Source: Bacillus sp. FSL K6-3431 (lineage in GTDB: Bacteria; Bacillota; Bacilli; Bacillales; Bacillaceae_C). From it: DNA of 64,000 bases. The notes beneath the pieces were generated by a model. That model was not told the DNA's origin. It saw only the letters and a list, made by a program, of their open reading frames with translations, and made no database searches. The DNA lies in NCBI RefSeq assembly GCF_038002605.1, contig NZ_JBBOCT010000001.1:1302001-1366000 (forward strand), read 5' to 3'. Both the position numbers and the translations under genes were made by a program. Below are positions 36,797 through 47,236 of this stretch, one piece after another (the first letter of the stretch is position 1; each line of letters opens with the position of its first letter).

Positions 36797-38959
36797 ATGA
36801 TGTGTTCAAAATGCAAACATAACGAAGCTAATATTCAATTACATTTAAATATGAATGGTAATGAACAAACGATACCTTTATGTTCTTCTTGCTTCGCGGA
36901 AGAAAAGAAAAAATTCGAGGCTCCTATGACTGGTTCCCCTCTTGGAGGTTTTAATAGTTTTTCCGATATGTTTAATCAATTGGGTGATAACAACTCACGT
37001 CCCGAAGATTTCGCTAAGCAAAAGGCAGAAGATCCGAATAAACAAAATGGGATTCTTGATCAGTTTGGAAGAAACTTAAATAATGCTGCTAAAGCTGGTT
37101 TAGTTGACCCTGTTATTGGCCGAGATGATGAAGTAAATAGAATGATTGAAATTTTAAATCGTCGCAATAAAAATAATCCCGTATTAATTGGTGAACCCGG
37201 GGTAGGTAAAACAGCAATAGCAGAAGGATTAGCTGGGAAAATTATCGCTGGAGATGTACCAGCTAAATTAAAAAATAAGCAAGTCTATTTGTTAGACGTT
37301 GCTTCACTCGTTACAAATACCGGGATACGTGGTCAGTTCGAAGAGCGAATGAAGCAATTAATTTCAGAATTGCAGGAACGGAAAAACATTCTACTCTTTA
37401 TCGATGAAATTCATCTACTTGTTGGAGCTGGGTCTGCCGAAGGATCAATGGATGCAGGTAATATATTAAAACCCGCATTAGCTAGAGGCGAACTACAAGT
37501 GATTGGTGCTACAACATTAAAAGAATATCGTAAAATTGAAAAAGATGCCGCATTAGAAAGACGTTTTCAGCCTATCCAAGTTGATGAACCAACTCTGGAA
37601 AAGTCAGTAGAAATACTATTAGGCCTAAAAGATAAATATGAAGCTTTCCATCAAGTCTCTTACAGCAAGGAAGTTTTAAAAGCTTGCGTTGAACTATCGG
37701 ACCGCTACATTCAAGATCGTCATCTTCCAGATAAAGCAATTGATCTTATGGATGAGGCAGGGTCTAAGTTAAACTTAACATTGAAAGAAACGGATAAAGA
37801 AGCTATTCAACAACGTTTAGTTGAACTAGAAAAGGAAAAAGAAAAAGTATTATCAACTGAAAACTATGAAATAGCAGCTAAACTTCGAGATGAGGAAAAC
37901 GAACTAGTGCAGTCGTTAAAGGAAGAGACATCAAATAGTCGCATTGCCGTAGAGGTTGAACATATACATGCTATTCTAGAGGGTAAAACGGGTATTCCAG
38001 TTGGTAAGCTTCAGAGCGATGAACAGAAAAAAATGCAATATATCGAAGCAAATTTAGCCACAAGAGTAATTGGCCAAGACGAAGCGGTGAATAGAGTCGC
38101 TAAGGCAATTAGACGTAGTAGAGCTGGATTAAAAACAAAAAAACGGCCGATTGGATCATTCCTATTTGTAGGACCTACAGGTGTCGGTAAAACAGAATTA
38201 GCAAAAACTTTAGCCGAGGAATTATTTGGATCCGAATCTGCATTCATTCGACTCGATATGAGTGAATATATGGAAAAACATAGTGTCTCCAAATTAATTG
38301 GTTCTCCCCCTGGATATATTGGACATGATGAAGCAGGCCAATTAACTGAGCGGGTTCGCCGGAACCCATATAGCATTCTTCTTCTTGATGAAATTGAAAA
38401 AGCACATCCTGATGTGCAACATATGTTTCTACAAATTCTTGAAGACGGCCGCCTGACAGATAGTCAAGGCAGAACAGTAAGCTTTACAGATACTGTAATT
38501 ATCATGACGAGTAATGCTGGAACAGGTAAAAAAGATATTCAAGTTGGATTCGGGAAAAGCAATGCAATAAAAGAAACAGATATCCTTGCTTCTTTAGGTT
38601 TATTTTTCAAACCTGAGTTTCTAAACCGCTTTGACAATATTATCGAATTCAATAAACTTGAACAAGAACAACTATTATCAATCGTTGAACTACTTGTAAA
38701 CGAGCTGAAAGAAACGGTTACAGAGCTTGGGCTAAAACTCGAAATATCTAAAGAAGTGAAGGCGAAACTAGTCGAGCTTGGATATCATCCTGAATTCGGC
38801 GCCCGTCCTCTTCGCAGAGTAATTCAGGAAAAGTTGGAAGATCAGATCGCCGATTATATTTTAGATCATCCTGAAGAGAAAGAACTGAATGCAGTCCTAC
38901 ACGATGATAATATTGCAATTATCACTGTTAAACCGGTACAGTCTTTCGTACAAGTATAA
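36797..38959 (+). CDS. clpE: ATP-dependent Clp protease ATPase ClpE
   Basis: 720 residues. An N-terminal zinc finger (CSKC near residue 3-6, CSSC near 29-32) distinguishes ClpE from ClpC. Two AAA+ modules follow: GEPGVGKT with FIDEIH, then GPTGVGKTE with LLDEIEKAH, and a UVR-like coiled segment in between. It unfolds substrates for ClpP during heat and disulfide stress. GGAGG lies 11 bases before the ATG, slightly long. Confidence 0.97.
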   Translation: MMCSKCKHNEANIQLHLNMNGNEQTIPLCSSCFAEEKKKFEAPMTGSPLGGFNSFSDMFNQLGDNNSRPEDFAKQKAEDPNKQNGILDQFGRNLNNAAKAGLVDPVIGRDDEVNRMIEILNRRNKNNPVLIGEPGVGKTAIAEGLAGKIIAGDVPAKLKNKQVYLLDVASLVTNTGIRGQFEERMKQLISELQERKNILLFIDEIHLLVGAGSAEGSMDAGNILKPALARGELQVIGATTLKEYRKIEKDAALERRFQPIQVDEPTLEKSVEILLGLKDKYEAFHQVSYSKEVLKACVELSDRYIQDRHLPDKAIDLMDEAGSKLNLTLKETDKEAIQQRLVELEKEKEKVLSTENYEIAAKLRDEENELVQSLKEETSNSRIAVEVEHIHAILEGKTGIPVGKLQSDEQKKMQYIEANLATRVIGQDEAVNRVAKAIRRSRAGLKTKKRPIGSFLFVGPTGVGKTELAKTLAEELFGSESAFIRLDMSEYMEKHSVSKLIGSPPGYIGHDEAGQLTERVRRNPYSILLLDEIEKAHPDVQHMFLQILEDGRLTDSQGRTVSFTDTVIIMTSNAGTGKKDIQVGFGKSNAIKETDILASLGLFFKPEFLNRFDNIIEFNKLEQEQLLSIVELLVNELKETVTELGLKLEISKEVKAKLVELGYHPEFGARPLRRVIQEKLEDQIADYILDHPEEKELNAVLHDDNIAIITVKPVQSFVQV

Positions 38960-38960
38960 T

Positions 38961-39000
38961 AAAAAGAGATTGCCTATATTCAAAAAGGCAATCTCTTTTT
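38961..39000. terminator. Bidirectional terminator between clpE and M3 peptidase
   Basis: Stem AAAAAGAGATTGCC / GGCAATCTCTTTTT, 14 bp, starting at the clpE stop codon. Confidence 0.92.
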
Positions 39001-39083
39001 ATTTATTGGTATGATTTATTAGAGATGCCATTTTCTAACAAAAGTTTTCACCTTTTTACTGTCAGCCCAAACACTTTTCTTCA

Positions 39084-40781
39084 TTACATTTTTTTATCAT
39101 CAACACTATTTAACCAAGTTTGAATACTAGAGATAATAGACTTTACGCAACCATCTTCAAATGGAGAAATAAGATTCGCCTCTTTTACGAGATTTGTAAA
39201 TGAAAGACTACCACCTAGCTTACAAAGTTTTACATAATCTTTCCATGCCTCTTCTTGATCTTCTTGTGACTTTTTCCAAAACTGGAATGCACAAATTTGC
39301 GCAAGTGTGTAATCAATATAATAAAAAGGAGAATTATAGATATGTGCTTGCCTCTGCCAAAATCCGCCTGCTTCTAAGTATTGATTTCCGTCATAATTTC
39401 GATGTGGCATATACTTTTTCTCTAAATCTCTCCATACCTGCTTTCTTTCTACCGGGCTCAGATCGGGATTTTCATAAATGATATGTTGAAATTCATCGAC
39501 TGCAACACCATATGGCAAAAAGAGAAGCGCCCCACTCAAATGAGTAAACTTATACTTATCTGTGTCTTCTTTGAAAAATAAGTCCATCCATGGCCAAGTG
39601 AAAAATTCCATACTCATAGAATGAATTTCACATGCTTCGTATGTTGGCCAAATATACTCTGGTATTTCAAATTGTCTACTAGAGTAGACTTGAAATGCAT
39701 GCCCAGCTTCATGTGTCAATACATCAATATCTCCCGAAGTACCATTGAAATTTGAAAAAATAAAAGGAGACTCATAGTTTTCTATATAAGTGCAATAACC
39801 TCCCCCAGCCTTTCCCTTATTAGCAACCAGATCTAACAGTTCCTTCTCGGTCATAAAATCAAAGAAAGTTCCTGTTTCTTCAGACAATTCATGGTACATC
39901 TTTGATCCATTTTCAATTATCCATTCTGGTGTTCCTTTTGGAACGGCATTTCCAGAAGTAAATTGAAATCCCTCATCATAATATTTCATTGATTCTACTT
40001 CGATCCGCTCACTTTGACGCGCATATAAGCTTGTCGCAAGTGGGACGATATATTCTTTTACTTGATCGCGAAACTTTTTAACCATTGAAGCATCGTAATC
40101 CGTCCTGGTCATACGGTAATATGCCAGTTCTACAAAATTACTAAAACCAAGTGAAGTCGCAATTTCTGTACGAACATCAACCAATTGATCATAAATTCTA
40201 TCAAATTTTTCATTATTTTCATTAAAAAAGGCAAACTTTGCTTCATTTGCTTGCTTCCTCATACCCCTATCTTGTGATTCCACAAATGGTTGTAATTGGG
40301 AAAGTGTTCTTTCCTCTCCTTCAAACAAAATTTTAGCTGATGCAACTAATTTGGTGTATTCAGATGAAAGCTTATTTTCTTGTTGAAGCAATGGGATTAT
40401 ACTCGGGGTAAATGTTTTCAATTCAGCTTCAGCTAATTCAAATAATTGTTTCCCCCATTTAGCTTCTAGTGACAAGCGAAATGGCGAATGGACAAGTGCT
40501 TGATAATACTGTGATACTAATCCATCTACTTCAGGCGCAATCTCATCAAGATAGTCATTTTCTTGTTCATAAAATTCATCTGTTGTATCAACGGTATGTC
40601 TTATATAACCGAGATTAAACATCGTTGCGATATCATTGCGAATGTGATTAATTTTCTCCATCGCTTTGCTTTGTTCTTCCACATTCTTTGCCTGCTTAAA
40701 TTGTTCAAGTGAATCCGCAAATGAAATTTTCACCTCTTTAAGATCTGGTCGAATATACGTATATTCTTTAAACTTTTTCAT
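39084..40781 (-). CDS. M3-family oligoendopeptidase
   Basis: 565 residues, cytosolic zinc metallopeptidase. The HExxH motif is THEAGHAF, with a downstream Glu ligand in the helix containing YEACEIHSMSMEFF. The layout and length fit the PepF-related M3 group common in Bacillales, which hydrolyse short oligopeptides. Preceded by an RBS GAGGTGC. Single gene with its own surroundings. Confidence 0.92.
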   Translation of the reverse strand: MKKFKEYTYIRPDLKEVKISFADSLEQFKQAKNVEEQSKAMEKINHIRNDIATMFNLGYIRHTVDTTDEFYEQENDYLDEIAPEVDGLVSQYYQALVHSPFRLSLEAKWGKQLFELAEAELKTFTPSIIPLLQQENKLSSEYTKLVASAKILFEGEERTLSQLQPFVESQDRGMRKQANEAKFAFFNENNEKFDRIYDQLVDVRTEIATSLGFSNFVELAYYRMTRTDYDASMVKKFRDQVKEYIVPLATSLYARQSERIEVESMKYYDEGFQFTSGNAVPKGTPEWIIENGSKMYHELSEETGTFFDFMTEKELLDLVANKGKAGGGYCTYIENYESPFIFSNFNGTSGDIDVLTHEAGHAFQVYSSRQFEIPEYIWPTYEACEIHSMSMEFFTWPWMDLFFKEDTDKYKFTHLSGALLFLPYGVAVDEFQHIIYENPDLSPVERKQVWRDLEKKYMPHRNYDGNQYLEAGGFWQRQAHIYNSPFYYIDYTLAQICAFQFWKKSQEDQEEAWKDYVKLCKLGGSLSFTNLVKEANLISPFEDGCVKSIISSIQTWLNSVDDKKM

Positions 40782-40901
40782 CTAGCACCTCTTAATCTTT
40801 ATATTTGGCTAATTAATAAGGTATTGTTAATCGAGTACATTATGCCTCATTCATTAAAAACGGTGGTATCTAATGAATAAATTCATAATTCGGCTGACAT
40901 T

Positions 40902-41339
40902 TTACAATTTCTTTATTGATAATCCTATTTTTTTCAAAAGCTCTATTGAGTGATTTTTTTCATCTTGATCTAATGCCGAAATTAAGTTATGTATACGCAT
41001 AGCATGTTGAGGAAAGAAATCTTCAATAAACTTTTTTCCTTCATCTGTGATTTCAGCAAATATTATACGGCGATCAACCGGACTTCCTACTCTTTTAACT
41101 AAATTTTTCTGTTCAAGTTTATCGACAACATACGTAATACTACCGCTTGTAAGCAAAATTTTCTCACCTATTTGCTGTAATGGCTGTTTTCCTTTATGAA
41201 ATAATAATTCCATCACAGCAAATTCAGTTGGATTTAATCCTGAATGCTGAATATGAATATTTACCGATTCATTCAATGATCTATATGCTCGTGAAAGAAC
41301 GATAAATAACTTCAATGAAGATTCTATATCTTTGTCCAC
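40902..41339 (-). CDS. mhqR: MarR-family repressor, MhqR-like
   Basis: 145 residues from GTG 41339 (AAAGGAATT upstream). Winged-helix MarR protein with GLNPTEFAVMELLFHKGKQPLQQ and the wing DRRIIFAEIT. It resembles B. subtilis MhqR (YkvE), which senses quinones and represses dioxygenase and azoreductase genes. The upstream SDR may be a target. Orthology with MhqR is likely but not certain. Confidence 0.82.
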   Translation of the reverse strand: MDKDIESSLKLFIVLSRAYRSLNESVNIHIQHSGLNPTEFAVMELLFHKGKQPLQQIGEKILLTSGSITYVVDKLEQKNLVKRVGSPVDRRIIFAEITDEGKKFIEDFFPQHAMRIHNLISALDQDEKNHSIELLKKIGLSIKKL

Positions 41340-41413
41340 TCTATCAATTCCTTTTTTTGTACTAATTGCATCTCCATTTTACCAAATATTTATCATCATA
41401 GTATATAAATAAG

Positions 41414-41465
41414 AAAAACCGCAGTTTGTCACGACATTTAAATTTTGCCATGATAAACTGCGGAC
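41414..41465 (-). terminator. Terminator of the SDR gene
   Basis: Long imperfect stem CCGCAGTTT...TCATG with CGTGA...AAACTGCGG, T-run on the minus strand. Starts directly after the SDR stop. Confidence 0.88.
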
Positions 41466-41467
41466 TT

Positions 41468-42262
41468 TTATAAAAGAGTCTCCGCACCATCCACATAGAC
41501 TTCAGTACCACTAATATGACTAGACTCATCTGAAGCCAAGAAATGGACAAGTGACGCTACTTGCTCTGGATTTCCTGGTTTATCTTCTAAAGGATGACTA
41601 CCCTCTGGATATTCCACTGGTATTTGGACCTTTTTTAGTTCACTTTTTTCCGGATGTGTATTTTCTCCTATATTTGTTTTAATTGCTCCGGGACAAATGA
41701 TATTGACACGAATTTTATATGTTGAGAGCTCTAATGCAGCCATTTTCCCAAATGCCATTTGACCCGCTTTAGAACTGCTGTACGCAGACATACCAGTGCC
41801 CGAAAATTTTCGATTACCATTAACTGAACTAGTAATAATAATACTTCCACCTTTTGTTTTCATGTATGGAATAGCATACTTTACTGTTAAAAATGTACTT
41901 TTCAAGTTAGTCGCTAGCGTATTATCCCAGTCCTCGGGTGAGAAGTCTTCTATAGGAGTAATAACTCCATTAATTCCCGCATTTGCAAACACAATATCGA
42001 GCCTACCAAATGCTTGGACTATTTCATCGATACCTTGCTTAACACGCACAGGATCTTTTAAATCAGCATCAATTATCATCGCTTTTCCGCCATGTTGATT
42101 AATTTCTGCCTTTACCTTTTCTGCTTTTTTTTCTTTTAAATCAATTAACCCAATCGCAGCTCCTGAGCTAGCTAATCTTAATGCTGTTGCCTTGCCAATC
42201 CCAGAAGCTGCCCCAGTAATGATAGCTACCTTATTATCTAATATTTTTACTTGATTATTCAT
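41468..42262 (-). CDS. Short-chain dehydrogenase/reductase
   Basis: 264 residues from ATG 42262 (GGGAGG upstream); an upstream in-frame extension is non-coding leader. Motifs: TGAASGIG (16-23), NAG in ANAGINGV, Ser in TSSVNG, and YSSSK (catalytic Tyr and Lys). NAD preference is suggested by Asp in LIDLKEK. Substrate unknown. A candidate operator overlaps the promoter. Confidence 0.88.
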   Translation of the reverse strand: MNNQVKILDNKVAIITGAASGIGKATALRLASSGAAIGLIDLKEKKAEKVKAEINQHGGKAMIIDADLKDPVRVKQGIDEIVQAFGRLDIVFANAGINGVITPIEDFSPEDWDNTLATNLKSTFLTVKYAIPYMKTKGGSIIITSSVNGNRKFSGTGMSAYSSSKAGQMAFGKMAALELSTYKIRVNIICPGAIKTNIGENTHPEKSELKKVQIPVEYPEGSHPLEDKPGNPEQVASLVHFLASDESSHISGTEVYVDGAETLL

Positions 42263-42313
42263 TAAGTAAACCTCCCAAAAATTCTTTTGAGAACAGTTTA
42301 CCCGTAATTGAAT

Positions 42314-42347
42314 ATTGTAGTCCTTCAACAAACAAAGGATGTTGAAG
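42314..42347 (-). promoter_or_regulatory. SDR promoter with inverted repeat
   Basis: On the minus strand a -10 TACAAT (42314-42319) is preceded by the perfect repeat CTTCAACA (42323-42330) / TGTTGAAG (42340-42347), located where the -35 should be. Such a layout suits a repressor or activator site. It does not match the published MhqR box as I remember it. Confidence 0.5.
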
Positions 42348-42421
42348 TTTAATGTAATTTGTTTTGCGGATTTTTTTATTTGGGAGTATATCTAAGATGT
42401 TGGAGTATAGAAAACTAAATA

Positions 42422-42673
42422 TTACAGAATTGAATATTGCTCTTGCTCCTGGTATATGAACCAGCTTATTTTACGAGGTGTATAAATAGTCTTGGTGTTT
42501 TCTTGTGACTGATATAAACGATAATATTCATTCAACAGCTTGTCTAGATCCTGACTGCTGTTTATTGTTTCAGCCGCACATAGTCCGTATTTCTTTCCAT
42601 ATAAACACATTTCCTCACGTTTCTTTTGAATTAGCATCAGGGTCTTCATTTGTTGCTTACTCCGATCAAACAT
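42422..42673 (-). CDS. Spo0E-like aspartyl-phosphate phosphatase
   Basis: 83 residues, TGGAGGAGA upstream. The Spo0E signature SQDLDKLLNEYYRL is preceded by the typical helix IQKKREEMCLYGKKYGL. Family members dephosphorylate Spo0A-P and so delay sporulation, competing with sporulation kinases such as the one at 60.9-62.0 kb. Short length is normal for the family. Confidence 0.86.
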   Translation of the reverse strand: MFDRSKQQMKTLMLIQKKREEMCLYGKKYGLCAAETINSSQDLDKLLNEYYRLYQSQENTKTIYTPRKISWFIYQEQEQYSIL

Positions 42674-42916
42674 TTTACTTTCTCCTCCAGTATTCTACCT
42701 TTTTAATTCAACTTTGCTATTATCTCAGGACTCTTTTCAATTGTAAACACATTCGCAATATTAGACATTATCCGCATAAAATTTGTTACAAAATTATGTA
42801 GAAACTAGTCAATCTATGAAAATCACATGTCAACTAATCGTTACACAATCTTAATGTTTGTTTCCTGTTTTTTCGGGTAAAATTTTATATAATCATAAAA
42901 TAAAGTTGGTGAACAA

Positions 42917-43960
42917 ATGGCAAAGAGAGATTATTATTTCGATAACGCAAAATTCATCCTTATTTTCCTAGTAGTATTTGGACATTTAATTCAATCATAC
43001 ATTAAATCGGATACAATAATATCCAATATTTATATTTTAATATACACGTTTCACATGCCTGCATTTATCCTAGTTTCAGGGTATTTCGCAAAAGGGATAT
43101 ATAAAAAGGGGTATCTTGGAAAAATCACTAAGAAACTTATTTTGCCCTATATCATTTTCCAATTAGTTTATTCCATTTTTTATTACTTTTTATTCAATAA
43201 ATCAAGTTTTACCTTAGATATACTTAACCCACATTGGTCACTTTGGTTCTTAATTAGTTTATTTTGCTGGAATATCATGGTCATTATTTTTAATAAATTC
43301 AAGCCGATGTACGCATTAATTGCTGCATTCAGCATAGGCCTTGCAGTCGGTTATATTGATTGGATTTCAAACTATTTAAGTCTTTCAAGGACTTTCGTCT
43401 TTTTTCCATTTTTCTTAACAGGATTCTTTTTAAACTCAAAACATTTCAACTTAATAAGATCATATCAATCAAAACTCATAGCTACAGCAATAATGATTAT
43501 TGTTGCTGTAGGGATCATATATTTCCCAGATTTGAACGAAAAATGGTTATTAGGTTCAAAACCCTATAGTCAATTAGAAGGCGTTTCAGCTCTCGGTCTT
43601 ATCAAAAGAATTTTTATTTATGCGATTAATCTGGTCATGGTTGGTAGTTTCTTTGCATTTGTACCGCGCCGGAAATTTTTCTTTACTAAATGGGGGAAAA
43701 ATACATTATATGTTTACTTATTGCATGGTTTTATTGTTCGTACATTTAGAGGAAGTATTATAGAAGATTACCTTAATAATACACAAACAATATTTATAAT
43801 GATGTTTATCACTTTTGGATTGACCACCCTCCTATCAAGTAAATTCATTACAACAGTTGCCCAACCTTTTATAGAATTGAAATGGTCGAGATGGAAATCA
43901 ACTATTGCACAATTCAAAGAAAATCCATTTGGACAAAAACGTAAAGTACAAAATGAATAA
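42917..43960 (+). CDS. ykrP: Acyltransferase-3 family membrane protein, YkrP-like
   Basis: 347 residues with about ten membrane spans. The N-terminus YYFDNAKFILIFLVVFGHLI carries the conserved His of acyltransferase 3 proteins, and HMPAFILVSGYF and HWSLWFLISLF are family blocks. Such enzymes O-acylate cell-surface glycans or lipids. Resembles B. subtilis YkrP. Weak RBS (GGTGAAC). Confidence 0.85.
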   Translation: MAKRDYYFDNAKFILIFLVVFGHLIQSYIKSDTIISNIYILIYTFHMPAFILVSGYFAKGIYKKGYLGKITKKLILPYIIFQLVYSIFYYFLFNKSSFTLDILNPHWSLWFLISLFCWNIMVIIFNKFKPMYALIAAFSIGLAVGYIDWISNYLSLSRTFVFFPFFLTGFFLNSKHFNLIRSYQSKLIATAIMIIVAVGIIYFPDLNEKWLLGSKPYSQLEGVSALGLIKRIFIYAINLVMVGSFFAFVPRRKFFFTKWGKNTLYVYLLHGFIVRTFRGSIIEDYLNNTQTIFIMMFITFGLTTLLSSKFITTVAQPFIELKWSRWKSTIAQFKENPFGQKRKVQNE

Positions 43961-43991
43961 GATAATTCTACAGCATTTTATTGCATAAAAA

Positions 43992-44024
43992 CTTGGCGTT
44001 GCTACTTTATAAAGCAACGCCAAG
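43992..44024 (+). terminator. Terminator-like hairpin after ykrP
   Basis: Perfect 11-bp stem CTTGGCGTTGC / GCAACGCCAAG with only a short T-run after it, about 30 bases past the stop codon. Confidence 0.7.
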
Positions 44025-44197
44025 AAATTTGTAATAAAGGCTGTTTTTCTTATATTGTAATTATTCGTTTTAAATGTCAAAATCCCTCCATTTATTTTGA
44101 TTTATTTTTACAAATTTTTCATTCATTGTGGTTTGACCTAAAATCCAGTAAAATAAGTAAAAGTACGAGCTTTATTAAAAAGGAGTCAGCATTATTT

Positions 44198-45964
44198 ATG
44201 AAAATTGTTGTAAGCACTTTGAATGCAAAATACATCCATACAAACTTGGCTATTCGCTATTTAAAATCGTATGCACAACCCTTCTATGATATGGAGATAG
44301 CGGAATATACGATTAACGATCCAACAATGAATGTCGTGACAGATCTGTATATGAAAAAGCCAGATGTTATCGGCTTCAGCTGTTATATATGGAATATCGA
44401 AGAAACGATTAAGGTAATTGAAGTATTAAGAAAAATCATGCCTGATATTAAAATTATCTTAGGGGGTCCCGAGGTTTCCTACGATGTCATCCACTGGTTA
44501 GAAAGACTGCCTGAAATTGACTATATTGTCATAGGTGAAGGAGAAGAAACTTTCAAACAATTGCTAGATGAGCTTTCTGGCGAAATGAATCTTGAAAATG
44601 TGCCTGGCATTGGTTATATGCTAAAAGGTAAACCTAAAATAAACCTCGTTCGCAATAAATTAGATTTACGCGAACTTCCTTCCCCCTTTAGGTTTGAAGA
44701 AGATATTCCACAATTATCGAAAAGGATCACGTATATCGAGACTAGCAGAGGTTGTCCTTTCAGTTGTCAATTTTGCCTATCTTCCATTGAGGTAGGAGTA
44801 AGATATTTTAATCGTGATAAAATTAAAGAGGATATTAGGTATTTAATGGAACATGGAGCAAAAACAATTAAATTTGTCGATCGAACATTTAATATCAGCC
44901 GTAGTTACGCTATGGAAATGTTTCAATTTTTAATAGATGAACATAAACCGGGCACTGTTTTCCAATTTGAAATTACTGGGGATATCATGCGGCCAGAAGT
45001 GATTGATTTCTTAAATAAAGAAGCACCTCCAGGTCTTTTCCGATTTGAAATAGGTGTGCAATCCACAAATGATTTAACAAATGAATTAGTAAAAAGAAGA
45101 CAGAGCTTCGAAAAACTGTCCAGAACTGTAACAATGGTTAAAGACGGTGGAAAAATTGATCAACATTTAGACTTAATTGCCGGATTACCTGAAGAAAATT
45201 ATCATTCTTTCCGTCAAACTTTCAATGATGTTTTTGCACTTGGTCCTGAGGAATTACAACTTGGATTTTTAAAGATGCTACGTGGAACAGGGTTACGTAT
45301 CCAAGCAAAGGAATATGGTTATACGTATATGGACCATGCACCTTATGAAATTCTAGGAAATAATGTAATTGATTTTAATGATATTGTACGTATTAAGCAG
45401 GTGGAGGACGTATTAGAAAAGTATTGGAATGATCACCGAATGGACAATACGGTGGAGTATTTGACCAATAACAGTTTTGAAACCCCATTTGATTTCTTCC
45501 AAGCATTTGGAACCTATTGGGATGAACAAGGCTGGTCAAGAATTGGGCATCAGCTTGAAGATTTATACAAGCGACTCGAACAGTTTTTAACGGAAATCTC
45601 TATTCCAAACAAGGAAACTGCGTTTGGATTAATGAAATATGATTATTTAATAAGGCATCGTTATAAACCAAGAAAAGCATGGTGGAACGACAGATTAGAT
45701 CGAAAAGTGAGATCGAGTATTTATGGTGCTATAATTTCTGACCCATCTATTGTTAATAAGGATTTCAAACATATTAATTTGAATGAAAAAGAACTTTATA
45801 AACATACTTTAATTGAGGAGTTCCCATTTGATATCAAATCTTATTTAGAGTCGGGAAAAATCACCGAAAATACATCGTTAAGTATCATTTACTTTAAACC
45901 GGAAGACGGCAGTTCTTCTATTTACTCATTTGATAAAAAGATACACCAAAAAGCCGGCAATTAA
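44198..45964 (+). CDS. B12-binding-domain radical SAM protein
   Basis: 588 residues from ATG 44198 (AAAAAGGAG upstream). An N-terminal cobalamin-binding-like domain (about 1-140: VISTLNAKYIHTNL-type start, GEGEETF) is followed by a radical SAM domain with the 4Fe-4S motif CPFSCQFC, and a C-terminal DUF4080-type region. Reaction and substrate unknown; members can be methylthiolases or methyltransferases. The His ligand for B12 was not clear, so cobalamin use is uncertain. Confidence 0.87.
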   Translation: MKIVVSTLNAKYIHTNLAIRYLKSYAQPFYDMEIAEYTINDPTMNVVTDLYMKKPDVIGFSCYIWNIEETIKVIEVLRKIMPDIKIILGGPEVSYDVIHWLERLPEIDYIVIGEGEETFKQLLDELSGEMNLENVPGIGYMLKGKPKINLVRNKLDLRELPSPFRFEEDIPQLSKRITYIETSRGCPFSCQFCLSSIEVGVRYFNRDKIKEDIRYLMEHGAKTIKFVDRTFNISRSYAMEMFQFLIDEHKPGTVFQFEITGDIMRPEVIDFLNKEAPPGLFRFEIGVQSTNDLTNELVKRRQSFEKLSRTVTMVKDGGKIDQHLDLIAGLPEENYHSFRQTFNDVFALGPEELQLGFLKMLRGTGLRIQAKEYGYTYMDHAPYEILGNNVIDFNDIVRIKQVEDVLEKYWNDHRMDNTVEYLTNNSFETPFDFFQAFGTYWDEQGWSRIGHQLEDLYKRLEQFLTEISIPNKETAFGLMKYDYLIRHRYKPRKAWWNDRLDRKVRSSIYGAIISDPSIVNKDFKHINLNEKELYKHTLIEEFPFDIKSYLESGKITENTSLSIIYFKPEDGSSSIYSFDKKIHQKAGN

Positions 45965-45976
45965 TTGCCGGCTTTT
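45948..45976 (+). terminator. Terminator overlapping the radical SAM stop codon
   Basis: Stem AAAGCCGGCAA / TTGCCGGCTTT; the TAA stop lies in the loop. Confidence 0.85.
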
Positions 45977-45984
45977 CTGTATTC

Positions 45985-46158
45985 AAAACTCTCCATAGGT
46001 ATCTTCGTCGAACTAGCATCTACACAATGGCTACGAGACGTAGGTCACGCCAGATGAAGTGTAGCATAGCAATCGCCGTATTAAGGAAAGGAACGTCGTC
46101 TAGTGCACCACGTCCTGTGGGCTAGTTTGTACATCGCTTAACGGGCGCCTCCGCTTTT
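45985..46158. repeat. Possible intergenic repeat element
   Basis: About 170 bases with higher GC than the flanks and blocks such as CACCACGTCCTGTGGG, ending CGGGCGCCTCCGCTTTT just before the ddh stop. This resembles short multi-copy non-coding repeats in Bacillaceae (compare 729-846 and 60648-60830). No ORF. Assignment is tentative. Confidence 0.4.
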
Positions 46159-46159
46159 C

Positions 46160-47146
46160 TTACAGCAATTCTTTTCTTAGTTGGGCTGGGGATTTTGGGG
46201 AAAGATGGCCCAATGGTACGTCGAATACTGTTTTAGCTCCCGCGTTCCCTTCTTTATTCATTTTATATGCAGCTCTTGCATAGGCCGTTAATACGCTGGC
46301 TGTGTACTCAGGGTTACTGTCCAGTTTTAATGAGTACTCTACAATTTGCTTATTGCCATTTCCTGTTTCTCCACTGCGGATTACGAATCCACCATGCATC
46401 ATTTTTGAATGGTTAGCTAATAACTCTTCTTCAGTAATAAAGTGCACTTCTGTTTGATAATCAGCGAAATAATGTGGCATCGTTTTGATCGTCTGTTCAA
46501 TTTCTGTTTGATCTGCACCGATTTCTGGGACGATATAACATTCTCTAAGATGTTTTTCTTTTGTTAACAGTACGGGATTCTCACCATTGCGCACACGATT
46601 TACAGCTTCTTCGATAGGTAATGTATATTGTACTCCAGCTTTTACCCCATCAACCCTTCTAACTGCATCTGAATGACCTTGGCTCAATCCTTTGCCCCAA
46701 AATGTATACGTCTCACCTATAGGTAAAATTGCTTCGCCTAGTAGTCGATTCATTGAAAACATCCCAGGATCCCATCCTACAGAAATAATACTAGTTTTCC
46801 CACTTGATTGAGCTACCTTGTCCATTTTTGTGAAATAATCAGGTATTTTTGCATGGGTATCAAAGCTATCAATTGTATTGAAATGTGCTGCGAACTCTGG
46901 ACCTTGTTCAGGTAAATCTGTAGCAGAACCTCCACACAGAATCATTACATCAATTTTGTTCTTATAGTTAATTGTTTCGTTAATATGAAATACTTCAACG
47001 TTCTTATTTAAAAGCGTTACAGATGCTGGATCCCGCCGTGAAAATACAGCAACTAGTTCTAAATCTTCACTCTGAGCAATAGATGCTTCCACACCCTTGC
47101 CAAGATTTCCGTATCCAATAATTCCAATTCTAATTTTTTCATTCAT
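46160..47146 (-). CDS. ddh: meso-Diaminopimelate D-dehydrogenase
   Basis: 328 residues from ATG 47146 (GGAGGGG upstream). The Rossmann start IGIIGYGNLGKGVE, the block GWDPGMFSMNRLLGEA and the DAP-binding segment GLSQGHSDAVRRVDGVKAGVQYT identify Ddh. It makes meso-DAP directly from tetrahydrodipicolinate, NADPH and ammonia, bypassing the acyl-blocked branch used by B. subtilis. Typical of Lysinibacillus and relatives. Confidence 0.95.
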   Translation of the reverse strand: MNEKIRIGIIGYGNLGKGVEASIAQSEDLELVAVFSRRDPASVTLLNKNVEVFHINETINYKNKIDVMILCGGSATDLPEQGPEFAAHFNTIDSFDTHAKIPDYFTKMDKVAQSSGKTSIISVGWDPGMFSMNRLLGEAILPIGETYTFWGKGLSQGHSDAVRRVDGVKAGVQYTLPIEEAVNRVRNGENPVLLTKEKHLRECYIVPEIGADQTEIEQTIKTMPHYFADYQTEVHFITEEELLANHSKMMHGGFVIRSGETGNGNKQIVEYSLKLDSNPEYTASVLTAYARAAYKMNKEGNAGAKTVFDVPLGHLSPKSPAQLRKELL

Positions 47147-47236
47147 AATTTCTACCCCTCCATAAGTGTGCATAAGAAAACATCTTTACTATGTAAATTT
47201 AACTTCTATTTAAAATTTTAACCTTTTTAACTTAGA

